From assembly GCF_002163855.1 (NCBI RefSeq), contig NZ_CP019332.1, positions 2,273,145-2,337,144 of the forward strand: a stretch of 64,000 nt of DNA. Reading direction: 5' to 3'. The first letter of the stretch is position 1. Every line of letters begins with the position of its first letter. The translations under genes and the position numbers were made by a program. Below, piece by piece: positions 24,298 through 32,450 of this stretch. The DNA comes from Winogradskyella sp. PC-19. GTDB lineage: Bacteria > Bacteroidota > Bacteroidia > Flavobacteriales > Flavobacteriaceae. The notes beneath the pieces are model-generated. The model searched no databases and was not told the origin of the DNA. It saw nothing but the letters and a program-made list of their open reading frames with translations.

Positions 24298-26325
24298 TTG
24301 ATAAAACATCGATTATTATCATTATTTATTTTACTATTCCTAAGTAATCCTCTTCTTAGTCAAGAAAAGAAATTACTTGATTCTGTGAATAAATATTATT
24401 TGTATTCTCAAGATGTAAATAAAAATTGGGAATCTCGATTAAAATCAGCTTTGAAGTCTAAAGATTTTTCTGATGAATTAGGAGTTGACTCTATTAAAAT
24501 TCGTGTACAAAGATCTCTGTCTGTTACTCTATATTATAACGAATTATACGATGAATATATTAAGCTTAATCAAAAGAATTTTAAATTAGCTCAAAAACTC
24601 AAAGATACCTCTGCAATACAAGCTGCCTCTAAAAATCTTGGGTTATATTATCTTTTTTTAGAACAGATAGATAGTTCTTACTATTATTTTTCTAAAGAGT
24701 TAGACTATTTTAAAAGTAATGATATTTCCTTAAAAAAAGCAGAAACTCTTTCTGCTCTAGCTGACATTCAACAAGAAGAAAAATTATACAGTGGAGCAGA
24801 AGAAGATGCGATTGCTGCAATAAAAATTTTAAATCGGCTTCCGCAAAATGAAGACACTTTATATTTGAATTGGAGTGTATATAATCTTCTAGCGATTATT
24901 TCTAAAAACACTCTGAATAAGAATAAAGCTTTAGAATATTATGATAAATCTATTTCTTTTTCGAAAGAAATGAAGGAAGGATTTTCATATGAGATTTTTT
25001 CTATTAACAATAAGGGTAATGCCTTCAGGGAATTCGGTGAATACTCTAAAGCTCTTGAATTATTTTTTGATTTAGTTGAGCAAAAAGAAAAGTACAACGA
25101 GGAGGAACCAGACTTCTATCCAACACTATTATTAAATATTGCTAAAACAAAATTTGAATCTACTGATTATAACTTTGGAGAAGTAGAAAACTATCTCAAA
25201 GAGTCATATCTTTTGTTTGAAGAAATAGACTATCAATATGGAGTTATGGCAGCTTCTTTAGAATTGTCTAGACTACATTTAAAACATGAAAATCAAGAAT
25301 TAGCCAAAGAGTTCGGTAAAACAGCTTTAAAGATTTCAAATGAAGTCTCTAACAACGAATATAAAATGGATGCTTTATTAACTCTCTCCTATTTATATAA
25401 AGGAGAAGAAGGAAAAAATCTATTGAGACAACATATAAATTTATCTGATAGTCTCGAAATTGCTGGGCGTTTAGTGAAAAATAAATTTGCAAGAGTAAAA
25501 TTTGATACAGATCAAATCGAAGCAGAAAATGAGCAAATTTCTAGAGATAATTTTTACTTATTACTATTATCTGCAGGGCTCTTACTTACCGGAATATTAG
25601 TTTATGTAGTTATCTCTCAACGAGCAAAGAATAAAGAATTGAAACTTGTACAAGAACAACAAAAAGCTAACGAAGAGATTTACAACCTAATGCTAGGTCA
25701 GCAAGATAAGGTTGAGGAAGCTAGAGCTCAAGAAAAGATTAGAGTGTCAAAAGATTTACACGATGGTGTTTTAGGTCGTCTTTTCGGAGTAAGGCTTAGT
25801 TTAGATAGCCTAAACTTCTCTGACGGAAAAGAAGCGATGATGAATCGCTCTAACTATATTGGTCAACTAAAAAATATTGAGGACGACATTAGAAAGATAT
25901 CTCATGAAATGAACGCCGATTTTGTTTCTGGTTCTGGATTTATGGATATCGTTACTGAGCTTATTGAAAATCAAACAAAAGCTTATGGATTTACATATGA
26001 CTTTAATTATACAGATGATTTTAGCTGGGAGTTTGTTCCAAATAAAACCAAGATTAATATATACAGAATTTTACAGGAGTCAATGCAAAATATCTATAAA
26101 CATGCCGAAGCCAAGGATGTTAAAATTGATATTTTAAGAGAAAAAGATGAGATTAATATCTACATTGTAGATGACGGCAAAGGCTTTGATACTTCTAAAT
26201 CAAAAAAAGGTATTGGTTTAAAAAATATGAATTCCAGAGTTGAAGACGTTAATGGCAAAATCTTATTTTCCTCAGAATTAGAAAAAGGCACCACAGTACA
26301 AGTAAAAATCCCCTATATAACTTAA
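24298..26325 (+). CDS. TPR-containing sensor histidine kinase (HisKA_3 / NarX-like)
   Basis: About 675 residues from the TTG at 24298, chosen because it begins a signal peptide (MIKHRLLSLFILLFLSNPLL) and because 24262 is the promoter. A periplasmic region of about seven tetratricopeptide-like helical repeats (to about residue 415), one membrane helix (LLLLSAGLLLTGILVYVVIS), a coiled coil, then a HisKA_3 domain with phospho-His in RVSKDLHDGVLGRLFG (residue 488 with this start) and a HATPase domain (ILQESMQNIYKHAEAKDV, YIVDDGKGFD, GIGLKNMNSRVE). Paired with the response regulator 19 bases downstream. Such TPR kinases are abundant in Bacteroidota; ligand unknown. Confidence 0.88.
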   Translation: MIKHRLLSLFILLFLSNPLLSQEKKLLDSVNKYYLYSQDVNKNWESRLKSALKSKDFSDELGVDSIKIRVQRSLSVTLYYNELYDEYIKLNQKNFKLAQKLKDTSAIQAASKNLGLYYLFLEQIDSSYYYFSKELDYFKSNDISLKKAETLSALADIQQEEKLYSGAEEDAIAAIKILNRLPQNEDTLYLNWSVYNLLAIISKNTLNKNKALEYYDKSISFSKEMKEGFSYEIFSINNKGNAFREFGEYSKALELFFDLVEQKEKYNEEEPDFYPTLLLNIAKTKFESTDYNFGEVENYLKESYLLFEEIDYQYGVMAASLELSRLHLKHENQELAKEFGKTALKISNEVSNNEYKMDALLTLSYLYKGEEGKNLLRQHINLSDSLEIAGRLVKNKFARVKFDTDQIEAENEQISRDNFYLLLLSAGLLLTGILVYVVISQRAKNKELKLVQEQQKANEEIYNLMLGQQDKVEEARAQEKIRVSKDLHDGVLGRLFGVRLSLDSLNFSDGKEAMMNRSNYIGQLKNIEDDIRKISHEMNADFVSGSGFMDIVTELIENQTKAYGFTYDFNYTDDFSWEFVPNKTKINIYRILQESMQNIYKHAEAKDVKIDILREKDEINIYIVDDGKGFDTSKSKKGIGLKNMNSRVEDVNGKILFSSELEKGTTVQVKIPYIT

Positions 26326-26344
26326 TTAACCTGCTAACCAAAAG

Positions 26345-27013
26345 ATGCAAGAATTTAAAATCTTAATGGTAGACGATCATCCTATTATCATAGAAGGATA
26401 TATGAACGTCTTGATGGCTACAAAAGCCGAAAACCAAACCCTTAAAATAGACACTGCCAATAACTGTGATATGGCAGAAATAATGATTAATCGCGCTGCG
26501 AATAACATACATTACGATATTTGCTTTTTTGATATCAGTCTACCACCATCAAAAGATGGTAAATACACTTCAGGAGAAGATTTAGCTATGCTGGCAAAGA
26601 AAATGATGCCAACAACCAAAGTTATTATTTTGACGATGTTTAATGAGTCTTTCAGGATTCATAATATAATTCGCGAAATAAACCCAGATGGGTTTTTAAT
26701 TAAAAGTGATTTAACGTCCATGGAATTGGCAGATGCTTTTCAGCATATAATTAAATCACCACCATATTATAGTAGTACAGTACATAATTACGTAAAGCAA
26801 ACGTTGACAAGCGAAATTTATGTAGATGATATTAATAGAAAAATCCTTTATTTATTATCTCAAGGTATAAAAACCAAAAGTCTTCTCGACCACATTTCCT
26901 TATCTATGAGTGCTATTGAAAAACGCAAAAAGCAACTAAAGCTATTATTCTCTGTCGAGGACGGAAAAGACGAAACTTTATTAGAAATGGCGAAAGAAAA
27001 AGGTTTTATTTAA
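26345..27013 (+). CDS. NarL/LuxR-type response regulator
   Basis: 222 residues. Receiver domain at 1-135 with acidic DDHP at 9-12, phospho-acceptor Asp in CFFDISLPPSKDG near residue 62, and Lys in GFLIKSDLTSMEL. The C-terminal 65 residues form a LuxR-like helix-turn-helix (NRKILYLLSQGIKTKSLLDH, then SMSAIEKRKKQLK), somewhat divergent from the classic motif. Cognate regulator of the kinase just upstream. The phased TACGG-N5-CCGTA dyads begin 60 bases after its stop and are a natural candidate target. Confidence 0.88.
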   Translation: MQEFKILMVDDHPIIIEGYMNVLMATKAENQTLKIDTANNCDMAEIMINRAANNIHYDICFFDISLPPSKDGKYTSGEDLAMLAKKMMPTTKVIILTMFNESFRIHNIIREINPDGFLIKSDLTSMELADAFQHIIKSPPYYSSTVHNYVKQTLTSEIYVDDINRKILYLLSQGIKTKSLLDHISLSMSAIEKRKKQLKLLFSVEDGKDETLLEMAKEKGFI

Positions 27014-27075
27014 AAAAAATAAGCACTTTTTAGAGCTTAAAAAAAACGCTTGAAGGGATTGCCAATGATAGAAAC

Positions 27076-27112
27076 TACGGTTTTTCCGCATCAAGTCTAC
27101 GGTTTTTCCGTA
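27076..27112 (+). promoter_or_regulatory. Two phased dyads TACGG-N5-CCG(TA)
   Basis: CTACGGTTTTTCCG occurs at 27075-27088 and again at 27097-27110, exactly 22 bp apart (two helical turns); the second copy is a full dyad TACGGTTTTTCCGTA (27098-27112). Their centres are about -63 and -41 from the start predicted by the -7 element at 27135, which has no -33 element. This is the layout of an activator-dependent promoter. Confidence 0.65.
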
Positions 27113-27134
27113 ACAAAAAGTCAAAAGTCTTACT

Positions 27135-27142
27135 TAAATTTG
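27135..27142 (+). promoter_or_regulatory. Promoter -7 element of the candidate small RNA
   Basis: TAAATTTG, exact TAnnTTTG, with no TTG 17-23 bases upstream and two dyads in that place. Confidence 0.55.
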
Positions 27143-27145
27143 TAC

Positions 27146-27247
27146 TAATCAACAAGAATTAATTAATCCCTCATTTAAGCAATTGTTGAATTAATAGCTT
27201 TAAAACCTGATAGAAAATCGACCGATGATTACTCTATCAGGTTTTTT
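27146..27247 (+). ncRNA. Candidate small RNA, about 100 nt
   Basis: From the predicted start at about 27146 to the T-tract at 27247. No ORF of useful length is present. The 3' end is a strong hairpin (27202-27245, 13-bp stem AAAACCTGATAGA / TCTATCAGGTTTT) with a T run. It is bounded upstream by the regulator gene and downstream by a convergent DUF456 gene, so promoter plus terminator have no protein gene to serve in between. The 5' boundary is inferred. Confidence 0.45.
27202..27247. terminator. Bidirectional terminator
   Basis: Stem AAAACCTGATAGA / TCTATCAGGTTTT (13 bp) with an 18-base loop and T tracts on both strands; serves the plus-strand transcript and the minus-strand DUF456 gene that ends at 27254. 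Confidence 0.85.
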
Positions 27248-27253
27248 AATACG

Positions 27254-27751
27254 CTATATCCAACTTCCAGAATGGCTTGCGACTTTTGAGATAAATAGCC
27301 CAAGGTAAACTACAGCTATAATAAACTTTAAAAATGTAGATGTTATAAAACCTATAAAAGAGCCAAAAGCAGCTTTAGTTGCTCTATTAACATTATTTTT
27401 ATGCATAAGTTCACCTATTACCGCTCCAAGAAAAGGGCCAATAATTATTCCAAAGGGAATAGCAGATAAAAGACCGACTACTAATCCTAACGATGTCCCA
27501 ATCATTCCAGATTTACTGCCTCCAAAACGTTTGGTACCAACAACAGGTATGATGTAATCGAGGATGAATATAAGTAAGGCTATAATAAAAGTTACAATTA
27601 GAAAAGTTGAGCTAATCACAATTCCATCAGAGTAACTCAATACAAAAAGGCCAAACCAACTGGTTAATGGACCAGGTAAAACGGGTAAAAAACTACCAGC
27701 TAAACCTAGAAGCATTAATAATAAGGCGCTTATGATAATTACTAATTCCAT
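27254..27751 (-). CDS. DUF456 family membrane protein
   Basis: 165 residues with about four hydrophobic spans, rich in glycine: LLGLAGSFLPVLPGPLTSWFG near the N-terminus and KRFGGSKSGMIGTSLGLVVG then FGIIIGPFLGAVIGELM in the middle are the DUF456 pattern (runs given in parts). Inner-membrane protein of unknown role. Divergent from the BlaI/M56 module across a 221-bp gap containing three BlaI-type dyads, so it might share their control. Confidence 0.85.
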   Translation of the reverse strand: MELVIIISALLLMLLGLAGSFLPVLPGPLTSWFGLFVLSYSDGIVISSTFLIVTFIIALLIFILDYIIPVVGTKRFGGSKSGMIGTSLGLVVGLLSAIPFGIIIGPFLGAVIGELMHKNNVNRATKAAFGSFIGFITSTFLKFIIAVVYLGLFISKVASHSGSWI

Positions 27752-27812
27752 ATAAGTTTTTAAAAATTCTATAATATAAGACGTTTTATAGTGTTAAAAG
27801 TTACAATTATGT

Positions 27813-27880
27813 AACTAAAAAATTAGTTTAAACTAAAATATTAGTTATATTAGCATTATTATTCAACTAAATAATTAGTT
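27813..27880. promoter_or_regulatory. Three AACTAA-N4-TTAGTT operators, probable BlaI sites
   Basis: Dyads at 27813-27828, 27831-27846 and 27865-27880, each AACTAA, four A/T bases, TTAGTT. The first two are 18 bp apart, the third 34 bp further. A near-consensus -7 element (TATATTAG, 27846-27853) falls between the second and third. They lie 93-160 bp upstream of the blaI-like gene, and BlaI/CopY repressors typically bind short dyads in their own promoter. Confidence 0.7.
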
Positions 27881-27972
27881 AAAATGAAATAACCATGATT
27901 AGTTTTTCAATCATTAGTAAGACTATAAAACGGTTATTACATGTGACCTTTTAAAGAAATAAACAGAAACAC

Positions 27973-28332
27973 ATGAAACAACTCACAAAGGCAGAAGAAG
28001 AAATAATGCAAACATTATGGCAGTTGAAAAAGGCAAATGTCAAGGCAATAATAGATGTTTTACCTTATCCAAAACCTGCATATAATACCGTGTCCACAAT
28101 TGTTAGAATATTAGAATCAAAAGGGTTTGTAGATTATGAAAAGCAAGGGAAAGGTCACGTATACTTCCCTATCGTGGATAAAGAGTTGTATAGTAATCAA
28201 TCCTTAAACAAATTAGTTGATAATTATTTCCAAGGGTCTTTTAAAAGTATGGTCTCGTTTTTTGTAAAGAAGAATGATGTTAATGTGCAGGATATTGAAG
28301 CTTTACTAAAAGAAATAAATAAAACGGAATAG
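27973..28332 (+). CDS. BlaI/MecI/CopY family transcriptional repressor
   Basis: 119 residues. Winged helix-turn-helix: LTKAEEEIMQTLWQLKKANV and YNTVSTIVRILESKGFVDYE with beta-wing KGHVYFPIVDKE, then a helical dimerisation tail. In the classical system proteolysis triggered by the M56 sensor inactivates the repressor. The M56 gene starts one base after this stop. No beta-lactamase is nearby, and in Bacteroidota such pairs are usually not linked to antibiotic resistance. Likely autoregulated through the three dyads upstream. Confidence 0.92.
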   Translation: MKQLTKAEEEIMQTLWQLKKANVKAIIDVLPYPKPAYNTVSTIVRILESKGFVDYEKQGKGHVYFPIVDKELYSNQSLNKLVDNYFQGSFKSMVSFFVKKNDVNVQDIEALLKEINKTE

Positions 28333-28333
28333 T

Positions 28334-30670
28334 ATGTTGTATTATATTTTACAAATTATAGCATTTCAGGTTGTTTTTCTATTGGTTTATGATGTGTTTT
28401 TAAAACGAGAAACGTTTTTTAATTACAACAGAATTTACCTTATAGGTACTGCAATCTTGTCCTTTTTTATTCCATTTATAAAACTAGACACCATAAAGGC
28501 AGTAGCTCCTAAAGACTTTGTGATTGTTTTACCAGAAGTTATTATTGGTAACCCTATTAATGTAGTATCAGATTTAGATAAACAAGTTGCTCTACAATCT
28601 GGAATTGTATTGAATGAACCTAGTATGCCTATTTGGCAAATTATTTTAGGTATAGGTATGGTTTTAGCATCCTTATTTTTTCTTTTTAAACTGCTAAAGC
28701 TATATTGGTTAAAATCCAATAATCCTAAACGATGGGACGGCAATATTCTAATCGTTAAGCTGCTAAAAAGTAGTGCTGCATTTTCATTTTTTAATACGGT
28801 GTTTTTAGGCGAAAAAATATCAGAAAAAGAGCAACCAACAATCTTAAAGCATGAGTTGGTGCATGTAAAGCAGTGGCACAGTCTGGATTTATTGGTGTTC
28901 GAAGCAATGCGAGTTTTACTTTGGTTCAATCCTTTAGTTTATATGTATCAAAGCCGTATCAAAGCACTACACGAGTTCATTGCCGATGAAACTGCTGTAA
29001 AACAAAATGGAAAAATATCTTATTATAATCAATTACTCAATCAAGTATTTGAAACCAATAATTTTTCATTTACCAACACATTTTTCAAAAAATCATTAAT
29101 CAAAAAACGAATAGCCATGTTACAAAAATCGAAATCAAAAAAAGTAGCATTAATTAAATATGCATTATTAATTCCAATGTTATTTGCAATGCTAATTTAT
29201 ACTTCTGCTGAGGTAAAAGCCCAAGAACCAGAAGTTGAAGAGATTACTGAAGTTATTGAAATACAAGAAATTGATGAAAAAGCATTGATAGAAAAGTATT
29301 ATAAGCAGATGAAAGCTTATCAAAAAGCAAATGAGTTTTCTAAGATTATGGATATGACAGATTTTGATATTTTAAAATTTAGAATGTCCTTGGATGAATT
29401 TGCCAGATTGAAAGCTTTCACAAAAATCACATTTATTGACAGAATAGAGCCTAAATTAGAAAATGGAAAAGCTACTGATAGTGAAAAAGAAATTTACAAA
29501 AAATTTACTTCTAACAATGAAAGTTATCTAGAGTATATTAAAAGAACAAATACTGACGAATATGGTCATAAATGGGAAAGTAGAACCAAAGGAAGTACTT
29601 TAAAATTATATGTAAAAGATTTAAAAAATAAATCTAAGTCAGAAGAAGCAAGATTAAAAAAGAAAATAGATTTGATATTAAATGATTCTTATTGGGATTC
29701 AATATTTATTTCTGACGGAAAGCAATCGTCTAGAATAGAAATGAGTGATGTATCAGGTAATACAAAAACTGTAACTGAAGTTGAAGAAGTTCAAGTCAAA
29801 AATGTAAATGAAACTATCGAAGTCCCATACGCTGTTATAGAAAACGTTCCAACTTATCCAGAATGTAAAGGTTTAGCGACAAATGAAGAGCGAAAAAAAT
29901 GCACATCAAACGCAGTTGCAAAATTTGTAAACAAAAACTTTAATACAGACTTAGCTATTTCTCTTGGCTTATCCGGTCGTCAACGCATCTCAGTATTTTT
30001 CAAAATAGATAAGCAAGGTAATATTACATCTGTTGGAGCAAGGGCGCCACATCCAGCGTTGGAGGATGAAGCAGAACGTGTTATTAGATTACTACCGCAA
30101 TTTATTCCAGGAACACAAAAAGGAAAACCGGTTATTGTACCTTACAGTTTACCTATCATTTTTCAAGTTCAAGGTAAAGCAAATGATAGTACTGCAACAC
30201 CTATCTATAATAAGTTTAAAAATACTTTGAAAGATAGTCTACAAAATACAGAAGTAAGAGAAATCGAAATTCAAGAAATAACTAGAGATAATGAAGTTCC
30301 ATACGCTGTCATAGAAAATGCGCCAACTTTTCCAGAATGTAAAGATTTACCAATTGATGAAGAGCGTAAAAAATGTACGTCACAAAAAGTGGCAATGTTT
30401 GTCAATAAAAACTTTAATACAAATCTAGCAACATCCTTAGGCTTAGTTGGTCGCCAGCGTATTTCAGTATTTTTTAAAATAGACAAACAAGGTAATATAG
30501 CAACTGTAGGAGCTAGAGCACCACACCCAGCTTTAGAAGAAGAGGCCAAACGTGTCATAAGACTTTTACCTCAATTTATACCAGGAACACAAAAAGGAGA
30601 ACCAGTTGTTGTACCTTATTCATTACCAATATTATTTCAAGTAGCACCTGATAAAAAAGAAAAAAACTAA
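28334..30670 (+). CDS. M56 (BlaR1-like) membrane metallopeptidase with two TonB-C-like domains
   Basis: 778 residues. Four membrane helices in the first 290 residues (about 2-20, 34-52, 97-120, 275-292) and the zinc-peptidase motif H173-E-L-V-H177 in KHELVHVKQWHSLD. After the last helix is a periplasmic part: an acidic helical stretch (about 300-490) and two homologous 116-residue TonB C-terminal-like domains (497-612 and 655-770), each with YPEC/FPEC, EERKKCTS and ISVFFKIDKQGNI. Two conserved Cys in each suggest a disulfide. Unlike BlaR1 there is no penicillin-binding domain, so these domains are the likely sensor. Coupled to blaI (1-base gap) and the TPR gene (0-base gap). Confidence 0.9.
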   Translation: MLYYILQIIAFQVVFLLVYDVFLKRETFFNYNRIYLIGTAILSFFIPFIKLDTIKAVAPKDFVIVLPEVIIGNPINVVSDLDKQVALQSGIVLNEPSMPIWQIILGIGMVLASLFFLFKLLKLYWLKSNNPKRWDGNILIVKLLKSSAAFSFFNTVFLGEKISEKEQPTILKHELVHVKQWHSLDLLVFEAMRVLLWFNPLVYMYQSRIKALHEFIADETAVKQNGKISYYNQLLNQVFETNNFSFTNTFFKKSLIKKRIAMLQKSKSKKVALIKYALLIPMLFAMLIYTSAEVKAQEPEVEEITEVIEIQEIDEKALIEKYYKQMKAYQKANEFSKIMDMTDFDILKFRMSLDEFARLKAFTKITFIDRIEPKLENGKATDSEKEIYKKFTSNNESYLEYIKRTNTDEYGHKWESRTKGSTLKLYVKDLKNKSKSEEARLKKKIDLILNDSYWDSIFISDGKQSSRIEMSDVSGNTKTVTEVEEVQVKNVNETIEVPYAVIENVPTYPECKGLATNEERKKCTSNAVAKFVNKNFNTDLAISLGLSGRQRISVFFKIDKQGNITSVGARAPHPALEDEAERVIRLLPQFIPGTQKGKPVIVPYSLPIIFQVQGKANDSTATPIYNKFKNTLKDSLQNTEVREIEIQEITRDNEVPYAVIENAPTFPECKDLPIDEERKKCTSQKVAMFVNKNFNTNLATSLGLVGRQRISVFFKIDKQGNIATVGARAPHPALEEEAKRVIRLLPQFIPGTQKGEPVVVPYSLPILFQVAPDKKEKN
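29822..30169 (+). repeat. First copy of an internal 348-bp coding duplication
   Basis: Codes for residues 497-612 of the M56 protein. By hand alignment 97 of 116 residues equal those of the second copy (30296-30643), with no gaps, while many codons differ at the third base, so this is an old duplication kept by selection. Confidence 0.85.
30296..30643 (+). repeat. Second copy of the internal coding duplication
   Basis: Codes for residues 655-770 of the M56 protein; offset 474 bp from the first copy. See that entry for the comparison. Confidence 0.85.
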
Positions 30671-31804
30671 ATGCTCAAAAAACTAACAATCCTAATTTTT
30701 TGTATACAATTTAATGCCGAAGCTCAGACTTCGGCATTGGCTATTGGCGACAGTTTATTCGCTAATGGAAAGTATACAAAAGCCATAGAACAATATCAAA
30801 ATCATCCAAATCAAAATGAAGTTTTCGACAAAATTGCAAAAGCTTATTTAGCTATTGGAAATTTTGGTAAAGCTTTAGAGAATTATAAAAAAAGTTCAGA
30901 TGCAAATCCTGATAACGCATTAATTAAGTTTGAATACGCCAAGTTGTTGTCGCGCTCAAAAAAATATAATGAAGCTTCAGATTTGTTTGAAGAGCTTATC
31001 TATATTGATTACCGAAATCCAAATTATCACTACCAAAAAGGTGTTGTTTTAGAAAAATTAAAAGATTCTACAGCATTAAACCGTTTTCTGTCGACTTATG
31101 ATTTAGACAAAACACATCAAAAAGCTATTTTCAAAATAGCAAAACACCATTTGATAAAGCGCAACCATCAAATATCGCATCGATATATTGACAAAGGTTT
31201 AGAGAGTTATCCTGAAAATGTTGAGTTAATAAGCTTAAAGGCACAAAACTATTACCACCAAGATTACCAAAATGAGGCTAAGTTGTGGTTTAAAAAATTA
31301 TTGGAAATTGGAGAAGAGTCTGAATTTATTCATGAAAAATTGAGTATTCTTTATGCCAAAAACTCTGATTATGAAGATGCTATTTTTCATCGAAAAAAAG
31401 TATTGAATTATAACCCGTATGACGCAACTTCAATATACCTTATTGGTACATACTACGAAAGGTTAAAAGATTTTGAAAAAGCTGAAGAATACATAAGCAA
31501 GTCGTTAAAACTTCAGGATGTATCACTAAATGCCGAATATGTTCAATTGGGTAGAGTTTTAAACAGGCAAAAAAAACACAAAGCTGCTATCAGCGCCTTT
31601 CAAAAAGCAATAAAAGAAGACCCTTCTGATACATTTACAAGATTTAGTATAATACTTACCAAGGAGCAATTCTATGCAGACAAAGAAGCCGTAATAAAGC
31701 TTTATGAGGACTTTATTACTAAATATAAAGACGATAAAATGGCAAAATTTGCCGAAATGCATCTTAAAGAGTTAAAACAAAAAAACTTTTTAAATAAAGA
31801 TTAG
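30671..31804 (+). CDS. Exported tetratricopeptide repeat protein
   Basis: 377 residues. Signal peptide MLKKLTILIFCIQFNAEAQ, then about nine TPR units from residue 25 to 365 (for example FGKALENYKKSSDANPDNAL and YEDAIFHRKKVLNYNPYDAT). A periplasmic protein-binding scaffold. Its ATG abuts the M56 stop, so it is part of the BlaI/M56 operon and probably binds the M56 periplasmic domains or their partner. No enzymatic domain. Confidence 0.85.
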   Translation: MLKKLTILIFCIQFNAEAQTSALAIGDSLFANGKYTKAIEQYQNHPNQNEVFDKIAKAYLAIGNFGKALENYKKSSDANPDNALIKFEYAKLLSRSKKYNEASDLFEELIYIDYRNPNYHYQKGVVLEKLKDSTALNRFLSTYDLDKTHQKAIFKIAKHHLIKRNHQISHRYIDKGLESYPENVELISLKAQNYYHQDYQNEAKLWFKKLLEIGEESEFIHEKLSILYAKNSDYEDAIFHRKKVLNYNPYDATSIYLIGTYYERLKDFEKAEEYISKSLKLQDVSLNAEYVQLGRVLNRQKKHKAAISAFQKAIKEDPSDTFTRFSIILTKEQFYADKEAVIKLYEDFITKYKDDKMAKFAEMHLKELKQKNFLNKD

Positions 31805-31816
31805 CGTTTATTAGAA

Positions 31817-31841
31817 TGTCATACTGAGCTTGTCGAAGTAC
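31817..31841. repeat. Short interspersed repeat (CTGAGCTTGTCGAAG type)
   Basis: TGTCATACTGAGCTTGTCGA then AGTAC. It follows the TPR gene by 12 bases and precedes the lipoprotein gene. A degenerate copy lies inside the glycosyltransferase gene at 34964. Confidence 0.65.
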
Positions 31842-31922
31842 CTCTTATGGTGTAACTTCTTTCAAATTACATTTTAGCATCTTTTGATGAAAAATTGTAC
31901 TTTTCCGTTTCAGATAATATTA

Positions 31923-32396
31923 ATGAAACGTTTTGTTGTTTTTATTGCGATACTCTTAGTGTCTTGTGACTATTTCGAAAAGAAAAAAATCAAAGCAAAA
32001 GATATCGTTTCTCAAGAATTAGAGACTATAGATTGGAATGCTGTAGACGAATATCCAAGCTTTTCGGTATGCGATTCTGTTTCTGAAAAAGTTGAAAGAA
32101 AACAGTGTTTTGAAACGACAATTTTAAATCATGTCAACAATTATCTTTCAAAGCAAAGTATCGTCATTTCTGAAGATGTAGAAGATACTATATCAATAAA
32201 GTTCAGCATTGATAAGCTCGGTGAAATTTCAATATTAGATATCAAATCAAAGCCCGAAACAATCCAAGTTATTCCTATAATAGATAGCCTTTTGTATGGT
32301 AGTATTAATACTTTACCCAAAATATTTCCAGCGGTAAAAAGAGGCCAACAAGTTAATACAGAGTTTGTGTTGCCCGTTGTGGTTTCGATAAAGTAG
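31923..32396 (+). CDS. Lipoprotein with a TonB-C-like domain, related to the M56 repeats
   Basis: 157 residues from ATG 31923, chosen because it begins a lipoprotein signal (KRFVVFIAILLVSCDYFEKK, lipobox LLVSC); an ATG 13 codons upstream would bury it. The rest aligns in order with the two C-terminal domains of the M56 protein: PSFSVCDSVSEKVERKQCFE matches YPEC-x-EERKKCTS, ISIKFSIDKLGEIS matches ISVFFKIDKQGNI, and it ends EFVLPVVVSI like PYSLPIIFQV. The two Cys are kept. So a third, anchored copy is encoded in the same locus. It may share the signal or compete with the sensor domains. Confidence 0.75.
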   Translation: MKRFVVFIAILLVSCDYFEKKKIKAKDIVSQELETIDWNAVDEYPSFSVCDSVSEKVERKQCFETTILNHVNNYLSKQSIVISEDVEDTISIKFSIDKLGEISILDIKSKPETIQVIPIIDSLLYGSINTLPKIFPAVKRGQQVNTEFVLPVVVSIK

Positions 32397-32450
32397 TGTT
32401 TGTCATTTTTACAGAGCGAAGAATGAGCGGCGAGAAATCTCAATTTTAAA

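Noticed and set aside
26999-27070. Possible terminator directly after the NarL-type regulator
   Set aside because: A/T-rich sequence with no stem longer than a few pairs; the regulator transcript may run into the downstream region.
27973-30670. Beta-lactam resistance module (BlaI/BlaR1)
   Set aside because: No penicillin-binding sensor domain and no beta-lactamase near either BlaI/M56 pair; the class is general in this phylum.
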